From Clostridia bacterium (GTDB lineage Bacteria > Bacillota > Clostridia > Christensenellales > UBA3700), in the NCBI GenBank assembly GCA_029060065.1, contig JAIDUT010000038.1:1-32634 (forward strand): 32,634 bases of DNA, in the 5' to 3' direction. Positions 25,358 to 32,634 of this stretch are shown in pieces. The notes beneath the pieces are model-generated. The model ran no database searches and was not told where the DNA came from. It saw nothing but the letters and a program-made list of their open reading frames with translations. The position numbers and the translations under genes are program-made. The stretch's first letter is position 1, and the number at the start of each line of letters is the position of its first letter.

Positions 25358-27001
25358 ATGGATTTTCAAAGTATGGGCGTATTGCCCGAGATTATAAAGA
25401 GCCTGGAAGAACAGGGAATTACTTCTCCCACTGATATTCAAAGAGAAGTGATGCCTATTGCGCTCAACAATGCAGATATTGTGGCGCAAGCGCCTACCGG
25501 TACGGGTAAGACTCTGGCGTTCGTATTGCCTATTCTTGCAAAGATAGACAGGGATGCGTCATGCGTGCAAGCGCTTGTGCTTTGTCCTACGAGAGAACTT
25601 GTCATACAGATATGCGAAGTTATTCAAAGCGCTTGCAAGTACTATGAAAGAGTAAGAGTTGCGGGACTTTACGGCGGACAGAATATCCAAAGACAGCTCT
25701 TTTGTCTGAGAAAAAAACCTCAGATTGTCGTGGGTACTCCCGGAAGACTTCTCGACCATATCGACCGACGTACGCTAAAACTTGGCGACGTAGATTATTT
25801 TGTGTTGGACGAGTGCGACGAAATGCTTGACATGGGATTTAGAGGGGATATTGAGAAAATAGACGCAAAAGTAGGACAGGCGCAAAGACTGTGTTTTTCG
25901 GCTACGATACCGCAATCTATTAAGACGCTTATCGAGAAACTTTTGCATGATCCAACTTTCGTTAAAACGTCGGTAGACGGCGAAGAAACGCCTAAGATAG
26001 AGCAGTACTATTGCGTAGTTAAGGACGCGCAACGACTTGGAGCAATGCTTAAGATTATTGACGGACACAAGTATGATTTTGTTATAGCATTTTGCAATAC
26101 CAAGACGAGAGCGGACAAGCTCTTTTCAGCGTTGAAAAGCAAGGGCAGAGAGGTCGCGCTGTTGCACGGCGATTTAAGACAGAGCGAACGCACGCAGATA
26201 CTCAAAAGATTCAAGGCAAAGGAATTAAAAATTTTGGTAGCAACCGACGTTGCTTCACGCGGATTGGATATAGACGGCGTACAGGCGATAATAAACTTCG
26301 ACCCGCCGACTGATGAGGATTTTTACGTTCATCGCATAGGCAGAACTGCAAGAGCGAGTAAAGAAGGCGTGGCGTATACTTTCATTGATTCTAATCAAGT
26401 TGGATATATTCCGTCTTATCAACGCAAAGTTGATAATGCACTGAAATATATGGATATAGGCGTAATTGCCGATAGTTTCACTATGCCTAAGGACGGTTCA
26501 AATAAGCTCAAAGATTATCACGATAATCAAAGTAGATTTTTCCTAAATGTGGGCAAGAGAGATTTGCTTGACAAGGACAGCCTTACAAAGTTGCTTTTGA
26601 CTTCTACGCCGTTGAAGATATACGAAATAGCAGACTTAAAAATACGGGATACTTATTCTTTCGTATCGGTTATCAAAGGTTCGGAAGGTAAACTTTTCAA
26701 ACTCAAAGGCGTCACATTGGGCAAACGTCAAGTGACTATACAAGAGGCAAAAGAAGAAAAAACGCAAAAGGAAAATACTCTTTCGCAAAAGAAAAGCGGG
26801 AAGCCGTATTCAAATTATAAAAAGGACAAACTAGCCGATAAAAAGATTGTAAAGGGTAAATCTAAATCGTCAAATAAGAAATCAAAGTCAAATAGCAAGT
26901 CGGCAAATACGCAATCAAATAAGAGCAGACTTACCAAAATGTTTGAGGATGAATTAAATTATTCAGTCAAGTACGCCGGTAAGAATAATAAGAAAAAATA
27001 A
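25358..27001 (+). CDS. DEAD-box-family ATP-dependent RNA helicase with DbpA/CsdA-like C-terminal domain
   Basis: APTGTGKT, PTRELVIQI, GTPGRLLDH, VLDECDEMLDMGF, SAT, VATDVASRGLDI, HRIGRTARA; basic Lys/Ser-rich tail. Start moved from 25289 to ATG 25358. Confidence 0.95.
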   Translation: MDFQSMGVLPEIIKSLEEQGITSPTDIQREVMPIALNNADIVAQAPTGTGKTLAFVLPILAKIDRDASCVQALVLCPTRELVIQICEVIQSACKYYERVRVAGLYGGQNIQRQLFCLRKKPQIVVGTPGRLLDHIDRRTLKLGDVDYFVLDECDEMLDMGFRGDIEKIDAKVGQAQRLCFSATIPQSIKTLIEKLLHDPTFVKTSVDGEETPKIEQYYCVVKDAQRLGAMLKIIDGHKYDFVIAFCNTKTRADKLFSALKSKGREVALLHGDLRQSERTQILKRFKAKELKILVATDVASRGLDIDGVQAIINFDPPTDEDFYVHRIGRTARASKEGVAYTFIDSNQVGYIPSYQRKVDNALKYMDIGVIADSFTMPKDGSNKLKDYHDNQSRFFLNVGKRDLLDKDSLTKLLLTSTPLKIYEIADLKIRDTYSFVSVIKGSEGKLFKLKGVTLGKRQVTIQEAKEEKTQKENTLSQKKSGKPYSNYKKDKLADKKIVKGKSKSSNKKSKSNSKSANTQSNKSRLTKMFEDELNYSVKYAGKNNKKK

Positions 27002-27028
27002 ACACCTCTTTCGAGGTGTTTTTATTTT
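27001..27028 (+). terminator. Rho-independent terminator after helicase
   Basis: acacctc-tttc-gaggtgt stem then tttttatttt. Confidence 0.85.
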
Positions 27029-27060
27029 AATCGTAAAGAACTTTAACTAGGCTCAGAGGA

Positions 27061-28410
27061 CTATGCTTTTATGTTGCGCCACATTCTATTCATCGCTCGA
27101 GTTTGGTCGCCGTAGTCTTTCATTACCGCGCATCTTTGCACTATTTCAAGAGTAGGGAATTGCGCCTCGAATGCGTTATAATCTTCTTCAGCGACGTACA
27201 GAGTCGTGTCGAATCCGCAGTCCGCGCCAAAGAAGTAGGATAGGTCAACAAAATATCCCGATTCATCTTCGCTTGCCCAGTTTTCCACAATGTAATCGAA
27301 TACTTCTTGAGATACAACACCTGAAGTATATCCTATGTAGTCCATATTCTCAATGGCAATATCTCCTTTGCACATGAAGTTTATCCATAGGTTAGCGCCA
27401 AGCGTGTTTCTGCTGTACTTTGGTATGCACCAAGCGTCGCAGAAGATATTGGAGCCTTCATACGGTACGAAGTAGGACAAATCTTTTTCTTTCGACAACT
27501 CTTCTTGCAGAGAGTCCATAGCGTATACTGCGTCGCCTGCCCATTGCAAAGTCAGGTCTATATCGCCTGCGATTATAACTTCTTTGCCTTCGTCGTTTTC
27601 ATATCCGTTGAGTAGTTTCTTTTGAGCTAAAAGTTGTTTTTCTATCTTTGCCACATTCGTAGAATCTGTGGCATTAAGCGCCATAGACGGAGTAATGGTA
27701 GGCAAAAACTCGCCGGAGCGTTCGTTGAGAAGCGTGTAGATTGCGCCTATTGCGTACGTATCGCGCACGGAGTTTTTCATCATTATTCTTTGGTTAAAAG
27801 CCTTATCCCAAAGAACTGCCCATCCGTTGGCTTCGACATATTCTTGCATAGACGAATACGTCCCGTAATTTGAATTTTTGTACGCAGTAGCTTCATTCGA
27901 GTAGAGTATTCCGAGCGTACCCATAGTATAGACGCGAGAGTATAGATTATATTCTCCGCTTTCTTTGTCGTAATCATAGTCGAAATAATATCCGTCCTGC
28001 GTATTGCCAGATATCAGCAAAGGGGAAATATCGTTTCGATAGTCCTCGATTTCGCCGTAACCGAGGTCGTCCAGATTGGATTCCAACTTCAAAAGAAGAT
28101 TTTCCTTTATCATCTTTTCCACCATATAGTCGGAAGGGCATATTACGTCATAGTCGGCTTTCGTCGTCTTGATTTGCGAATACATAAGTTCGTTTTCGTC
28201 AAAAAGGTCGTATTTGACGGTTATTTTTTTACCTGTTATCTCGTAATAGTACTGCTCAAATTCTTCGATTACGTCCTCGCCAATATACTCCGACCAATTA
28301 TATACTTTGAGTATTTCGTCGCGCGGAGCGCAACCGCTCAAAATCAGTGGCAATGCAAGCGAGAGCGTCAACGTCAATAATATAGCAATTACAGTCAATC
28401 TTTTTTTCAT
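27061..28410 (-). CDS. potD: spermidine/putrescine ABC transporter substrate-binding lipoprotein
   Basis: Lipobox LSGCAP; LKVYNWSEYIGEDVIEEFEQYY, DYDVICPSDYMVEKM; operon context. Confidence 0.93.
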   Translation of the reverse strand: MKKRLTVIAILLTLTLSLALPLILSGCAPRDEILKVYNWSEYIGEDVIEEFEQYYYEITGKKITVKYDLFDENELMYSQIKTTKADYDVICPSDYMVEKMIKENLLLKLESNLDDLGYGEIEDYRNDISPLLISGNTQDGYYFDYDYDKESGEYNLYSRVYTMGTLGILYSNEATAYKNSNYGTYSSMQEYVEANGWAVLWDKAFNQRIMMKNSVRDTYAIGAIYTLLNERSGEFLPTITPSMALNATDSTNVAKIEKQLLAQKKLLNGYENDEGKEVIIAGDIDLTLQWAGDAVYAMDSLQEELSKEKDLSYFVPYEGSNIFCDAWCIPKYSRNTLGANLWINFMCKGDIAIENMDYIGYTSGVVSQEVFDYIVENWASEDESGYFVDLSYFFGADCGFDTTLYVAEEDYNAFEAQFPTLEIVQRCAVMKDYGDQTRAMNRMWRNIKA

Positions 28411-29234
28411 TTCTTGTCCTCTTGCTTCTTTCTCGGAGAGTATAAAATCATCATCAATGCGAATACGATAAAGAATATAATCGTAAACAACGCTCTTATG
28501 TCGGCAGGCAACGGGTGCTTACCGTTTTTAAGACCGTAAAGCAGGGTAGAAAGAGTCTCGAATGAAGTTACGTTTACCTTTGTGATTACAAAGTCGTCAA
28601 TCGAGAGCGTGAACGCTAACAAAGCGCCTACGACTATTCCCGGCAATATGTCGGGTATCACTACCTTAAACATTGCTTTAGCGGGCGTGCAACCTAGGTC
28701 GAGCGCCGCTTCGTATATCTTATTGTCGGATTTTTGCAATCTCGGGAGTACGTTTAGCAGTACGTACGGAGCGCAGAAAGTCGTCTGCGCAAGTATTAAC
28801 TTGAATGCCGTTATGCCCCAACTTCCGTCGCCGATTTTGAACATTGACGCAAAGAGATTGAATACCAAAGCCAAAGCTATAGCCGTGACTATTTCGCTGT
28901 TTATCATAGGTATTTGATTTACCGTGTTGTACGTAGCCTTAATTCGTTTGCTGTGTATTGCGTGCAGACCGATAGCGCCTAGCGTGCCCAACACCGTTGA
29001 AAGTAAGCTGACGAAAAAGCCTACGAATATAGTATTGATGAGCGCTTCTTGAATTTTTCCTGCGTTGGGTCCCGTTCCGTTAAAGAGGTTGATATAGTTG
29101 TTGAATGAAAATCCGCTCCAATCGCTAAACGACGGAGTTTCCGTAAAGGAGAATATTATCATCCATATTATGGGAAGATACAACATAATCAACACAAGAC
29201 CTATAAAGGTTCTGACAAGTATCTTTCTTACCAT
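28407..29234 (-). CDS. potC: spermidine/putrescine ABC transporter permease
   Basis: LPIIWMIIFSFTETPSFSDWSGFSFNNYINLF, EAALDLGCTPAKAMFKVVIPDILPGI EAA loop, LSIDDFVITKV. Confidence 0.93.
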   Translation of the reverse strand: MVRKILVRTFIGLVLIMLYLPIIWMIIFSFTETPSFSDWSGFSFNNYINLFNGTGPNAGKIQEALINTIFVGFFVSLLSTVLGTLGAIGLHAIHSKRIKATYNTVNQIPMINSEIVTAIALALVFNLFASMFKIGDGSWGITAFKLILAQTTFCAPYVLLNVLPRLQKSDNKIYEAALDLGCTPAKAMFKVVIPDILPGIVVGALLAFTLSIDDFVITKVNVTSFETLSTLLYGLKNGKHPLPADIRALFTIIFFIVFALMMILYSPRKKQEDKK

Positions 29235-30007
29235 AGTCCGCCTCCTTTGCTGGAATTGTCCGAGCTGTATTTATTGGATATAAACATAGATATACCCATA
29301 AATATCAACAATACGAAAGATATCGCGGCCGCCATATTCAGACTGTCGGATTTGAGCGAGTAGATGAAGTCGCCTAGGAGCATCATCTTGCCGTTGCTCA
29401 TTATCTCCGTCACGGCAAAGGTAGTGATAGATGGTATCATAACCATAGTCAGTCCGCTTACTATTCCCGGCATTGACAGCGGAACTGTAATCTTCCAAAA
29501 AGCTCTAATCGGCGTCGCGCCCAAGTCGCTTGCGCCCTCGATATAGCACTTGTCAATTTTGAGTAGAGTATTGTACAGGGGCATAATCATAAAAGGCAAG
29601 AACTCGTACGTCAAGCCGAATATAACTGCGCCCATACCCATTTTAATACCTATTACGTTGAATACGGCTTTGGTAGCCATCATTCTCAATAGGAAATTGA
29701 CCCACATAGGCGCAAGAAATAGTCCGATCATCACGCCCTTTTTGTTGAACTCGCGTTTTGTGAGATAATACGCGATAGGGTAGCCAATTAAAATACACAG
29801 CGCGCTTGTCGAAAGTCCTGCAATAAGCGAATTGCCTATTACTTTGCCCAGCGCTTTTTCTTTAGCAAGTTCCTTGAAGTTGGCAAGCAAATCGAAAGTG
29901 CCGTCGTTGACGTCTATAAAGGCGAATACCAATATCAAAACGAGCGGTAGCAGTACGAACAGTAGCATAAAGAGCGCGTAGGGGATAGCCAAAGATTTTT
30001 TGAACAT
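29228..30007 (-). CDS. potB: spermidine/putrescine ABC transporter permease
   Basis: [59 protein letters not shown] loop. Start moved from 30079 to ATG at 30005-30007. Confidence 0.92.
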   Translation of the reverse strand: MFKKSLAIPYALFMLLFVLLPLVLILVFAFIDVNDGTFDLLANFKELAKEKALGKVIGNSLIAGLSTSALCILIGYPIAYYLTKREFNKKGVMIGLFLAPMWVNFLLRMMATKAVFNVIGIKMGMGAVIFGLTYEFLPFMIMPLYNTLLKIDKCYIEGASDLGATPIRAFWKITVPLSMPGIVSGLTMVMIPSITTFAVTEIMSNGKMMLLGDFIYSLKSDSLNMAAAISFVLLIFMGISMFISNKYSSDNSSKGGGLW

Positions 30008-31692
30008 TACTCGCCCTCCTTGAATGCAATAAATTTGAAGTTGTCTACTTTTATTCCAACTCTGTCGCCTTTGTCCCAAAGGTATTGGGTATCTGCGTAA
30101 ATATGATGATTGTCATCGGTCTTTATATCGACTATATAGTTCTTGCCTTTGTATATCATGCTGTCGACATTGCCGGCAAGCGGAGCATCGTATTCGTCGT
30201 CCGTCATATCAATATCGGTAAAGGCAAAACGTACCGTCGCTTCCTTGCCTTTTAGGGTAATTTCTTCGCCTGCGATTTTTAATACGTCTTGCTCTTCGTC
30301 GTATTCGGCATTTTCAAATAGCGTAGTAGGGGTGAATTGATATTCTCCGCCGTACAAGTCGAAACTCGTATTTGACGTAAAAGTAACCAATGCGGTGTTG
30401 TCTACGTGCTCTTTTTTCATTATTTGGATATTTTTCGGAGCTACGTATAGACCTACTTCTTTACCTATAGGAGCTTCAACTGTGCTATGGATTGTAAATT
30501 CATAGCCGTTACATTCGCACACCATTTCATAATGTACGCCACGGAACATACTTGACTTAATAACACCTGTGAGTATGCCTTTCTCCGTACTTTTGATTTC
30601 AATATCTTCGGGACGAATGACTACGTCTACGGCGGTATTCTCTCCAAAGCCTGCGTCTACGCACTTAAATTCCGCGCCGACGATATTTACTTTATAGTCC
30701 TCGAGCATTACACCGTCGAGGATATTGCTTTCGCCTATAAAGTCGGCGACGTAAGCCGTCTGCGGTTCGTTGTATATATCGATAGGCGAGCCTTCTTGCA
30801 ATATTTCGCCGTCTTTCATTACGACGACGGTGTCGCTCATTGTCAAGGCTTCTTCTTGGTCATGAGTAACGTATATGAAAGTAATGCCGAGTTTTTTGTG
30901 CATTTCTTTTAATTCGATTTGCATTTCTTGACGCATTTTTAGGTCGAGAGCGCCGAGCGGTTCGTCAAGGAGGAGCACTTTTGGCTCATTGACTATAGCC
31001 CTAGCGATAGCCACTCTTTGCTGTTGACCGCCGGAGAGAGAGTCAACGTCTCTAGTTTCGTAATCGCTCAAACCTACGATTTTCAGCGCGCGACGGACCT
31101 TTTTGTCAATGTAAAACCTATATCCGTTTATTTCTTTCTCTACGCGACCCTTCTTTGTAGTTTTGTTGATTTTTTTCTTTACTTTGCGAAGAGGCACGTA
31201 ACCTTTATCAATATAAGAGTAATAATTGTCGTTAGCGATAGAAAAATCGGGTTCGCCGGTCGTCGGGTCTACTAAAAAATTCTTTAATTTTATTTGCTTG
31301 ACTGCATTTTCACCGTTTTTCTTGACGTAACCTACTTCAATCTTTTTTAGTTTTAAGCCGAAAGCGATGTTATTAAAAACGTTGAGATGCGGGAATAGCG
31401 CGTATTTTTGGAATACGGTATTGACAGGACGCTTGTGAGGCGGAAATTTTGCTATATCCATACCGTCGAAAAGCACTTTGCCTTGCGTGGGTATTTCAAA
31501 GCCCGCAATCATTCTCAAAGTCGTTGTCTTTCCGCAACCGCTTGGTCCGAGAAAAGTGACGAACTGTCCCTTTTCTATATTGAGATTGATATTGTTTACG
31601 ACAGTCTTGTTGCCGTATTGTTTAGTTAGTCCTTGAAGTTGAATGATATATTCTTTATCGTTTTCTATATTTTTGCTCATAAGTTTGCTCAT
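30007..31692 (-). CDS. potA: spermidine/putrescine ABC transporter ATPase with internal insertion and extended C-terminus
   Basis: [99 protein letters not shown] region. Confidence 0.93.
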   Translation of the reverse strand: MSKLMSKNIENDKEYIIQLQGLTKQYGNKTVVNNINLNIEKGQFVTFLGPSGCGKTTTLRMIAGFEIPTQGKVLFDGMDIAKFPPHKRPVNTVFQKYALFPHLNVFNNIAFGLKLKKIEVGYVKKNGENAVKQIKLKNFLVDPTTGEPDFSIANDNYYSYIDKGYVPLRKVKKKINKTTKKGRVEKEINGYRFYIDKKVRRALKIVGLSDYETRDVDSLSGGQQQRVAIARAIVNEPKVLLLDEPLGALDLKMRQEMQIELKEMHKKLGITFIYVTHDQEEALTMSDTVVVMKDGEILQEGSPIDIYNEPQTAYVADFIGESNILDGVMLEDYKVNIVGAEFKCVDAGFGENTAVDVVIRPEDIEIKSTEKGILTGVIKSSMFRGVHYEMVCECNGYEFTIHSTVEAPIGKEVGLYVAPKNIQIMKKEHVDNTALVTFTSNTSFDLYGGEYQFTPTTLFENAEYDEEQDVLKIAGEEITLKGKEATVRFAFTDIDMTDDEYDAPLAGNVDSMIYKGKNYIVDIKTDDNHHIYADTQYLWDKGDRVGIKVDNFKFIAFKEGE

Positions 31693-31707
31693 AAGTCACT
31701 CCCGTTA

Positions 31708-32241
31708 TCAAAAAGTCGGAGGGCTGGAAACCCAAAGAATTTTTGCTATCTCTTTACTTTTGTTTTCTATATAATGTCTTTTTTTACTTGTGAAATAAAA
31801 CGAATTGCCTTGACATATATCGTACGACTTCTTACCGAGATGCAATACGGCCTTACCTTGCAGTACGTATCCGAACTCTTCTCCTTCGTGAGGCATATCT
31901 TCAGTAGTACTTACTCCCGATTGCAGAGTGAGAAGAATCGGTTCCATTTCGTTCTTAAGCGAATTCGGAACAAGCCAAGTTATGAGTTCGCCGTCGTCTT
32001 CCTTTTCAAAGAAATCTTGTTCTTGGAATACGATTTGTTCGTCTACTTCTTCATTGAAGAATGATTTAAGGTCGCTACCAAGTACGGCGAGTATGTCCAT
32101 AAGCGTAGCAATGGACGGAGAAGTGAGATTGTTTTCCAACTGGGATATGTATCCTTTAGTCAATTCGCACCTGTCGGCAAGCTCTTCTTGAGTAAGCCCG
32201 CACTGTAATCTCAACCGTTTTAATTTCACTCCGATATCCAT
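31708..32241 (-). CDS. XRE-family regulator with C-terminal cupin domain (PuuR-like architecture)
   Basis: IGVKLKRLRLQCGLTQEELADRCELTKGYISQLENNLTSPSIATLMDIL HTH; C-terminal HEGEEFGYVLQGKAVLHLGKKSYDICQGNSFYFTSKKRHYIEN cupin; upstream of potABCD. Confidence 0.9.
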   Translation of the reverse strand: MDIGVKLKRLRLQCGLTQEELADRCELTKGYISQLENNLTSPSIATLMDILAVLGSDLKSFFNEEVDEQIVFQEQDFFEKEDDGELITWLVPNSLKNEMEPILLTLQSGVSTTEDMPHEGEEFGYVLQGKAVLHLGKKSYDICQGNSFYFTSKKRHYIENKSKEIAKILWVSSPPTF

Positions 32242-32263
32242 ATTTTTTTCTCCTATAAATGCG

Positions 32264-32280
32264 GTTTAGTAATTCTAAAC
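32264..32280. promoter_or_regulatory. operator-like palindrome 1
   Basis: GTTTAG-TAATT-CTAAAC, perfect 6-bp arms, upstream of the XRE-cupin gene. Confidence 0.6.
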
Positions 32281-32316
32281 AAATTTTTTAGAAAGTTTTG
32301 TTATGATAAACAAAAA

Positions 32317-32333
32317 GTTTAGAATTATTAAAC
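32317..32333. promoter_or_regulatory. operator-like palindrome 2
   Basis: GTTTAG-AATTA-TTAAAC, near-perfect copy of the 32264 site (in inverse orientation). Confidence 0.6.
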
Positions 32334-32399
32334 AAGTCGATTATAGTGTACTATGGTGATATTGTCAACGATATTGATATAGTTTTTCAAATATTTTTA

Positions 32400-32428
32400 T
32401 AGACAAATTTATAAAGTCGTGGTAAAAT
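32400..32428 (+). promoter_or_regulatory. putative promoter of the truncated terminal gene
   Basis: TAGACA (32400-32405), 17-nt spacer, TAAAAT (32423-32428). Confidence 0.45.
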
Positions 32429-32456
32429 ATCGTAAAGGGAATAGTAGAATTTATTA

Positions 32457-32571
32457 TGAAAGAAGAAATCTTAAAAGAAAGTAAAACTAAAGAGAAGAAG
32501 GAAATCTACAAGTTTTCAAAAAAACCTGTTATAACGATTACGGCAATAAGTTTGCTTATCATATCTGTAAT
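32457..32571 (+). CDS. partial CDS, N-terminus of a membrane-anchored protein, truncated at true contig end
   Basis: ATG-initiated MKEEILKESKTKEKKEIYKFSKKPVITITAISLLIISVI with one TM helix; frame runs directly into adapter-like sequence at 32572. Confidence 0.5.
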
Positions 32572-32634
32572 CTGTCTCTAATACACATATGACGCTTCCG
32601 ACGATAAGGCTCATTTAGATCTCGGAGGTCGCCG
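32572..32634. other. Nextera/Illumina adapter read-through (non-biological)
   Basis: ctgtctctaatacacatatgacgcttccgacga matches CTGTCTCTTATACACATCTGACGCTGCCGACGA with 3 mismatches; then 8-nt index-like TAAGGCTC; then atttagatctcggaggtcgccg matches GTGTAGATCTCGGTGGTCGCCG with 3 mismatches. Confidence 0.97.

Noticed and set aside
31668-31692. MSKLMSKN duplicated ATGAGCAAA at the potA start
   Set aside because: Probably two alternative starts or minor duplication; no functional inference possible from sequence.
31633-32064. 143-aa plus-strand ORF
   Set aside because: Antisense to the XRE-cupin regulator and potA 5' end.
1-32571. CRISPR arrays, tRNA/rRNA genes, prophage or IS transposase genes
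   Set aside because: None recognised: no regularly spaced repeats, no tRNA cloverleaf spotted by eye, no transposase/integrase motifs. A tRNAscan/Infernal run would be needed to exclude small RNAs fully.
32457-32634. Apparent nonsense-interrupted 41-aa gene (VICL*YTYDASDDKAHLDLGGR)
   Set aside because: The stop and all residues after it are encoded by adapter sequence; it is a contig-end truncation, not a pseudogene or recoding.

Overview
The window is a contig end from a low-GC, Firmicutes/Clostridia-like bacterium. This lineage guess rests only on gene content and style. Most of it is ordinary housekeeping and metabolic sequence. Features in order: the 3' part of rplQ, a small lipoprotein, an alpha/beta hydrolase, a small Sfp-type PPTase with an acyl carrier protein, a PhzF-family protein, a leuC-leuD-leuB operon (minus) behind a surface-anchored SH3/propeller-like protein, an RpoA-alphaCTD-like/WG-repeat fusion protein, cytidine deaminase, a lipoprotein, plsY, ychF, argS, a heterodimeric ABC exporter pair, a TPP-riboswitch-controlled thiT, a large secreted lipoprotein, a Cys-rich XRE-like regulator, an MFS transporter, an SDR reductase, a DEAD-type helicase carrying DECD, and a polyamine transporter operon (potABCD) with an XRE-cupin regulator. 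The last 63 nt (32572-32634) are almost certainly Nextera/Illumina adapter read-through and not genome; they create a false stop in the last gene. The most interesting biological signals are: (1) the alphaCTD-WG fusion; (2) five genes with the same -10/N6/ATG geometry, suggesting leaderless transcripts, including one divergent pair with interlocked promoters; (3) substitutions at normally conserved motif residues in cytidine deaminase (PCGIV) and the PPTase (WTRIE); (4) a ~70-80 aa insertion in PotA; (5) an inverted pair of interspersed-repeat units near 19.0-19.15 kb; (6) paired operator-like palindromes upstream of the pot regulator. No strong evidence of a multi-gene undescribed system was found; no CRISPR, rRNA or tRNA was seen.
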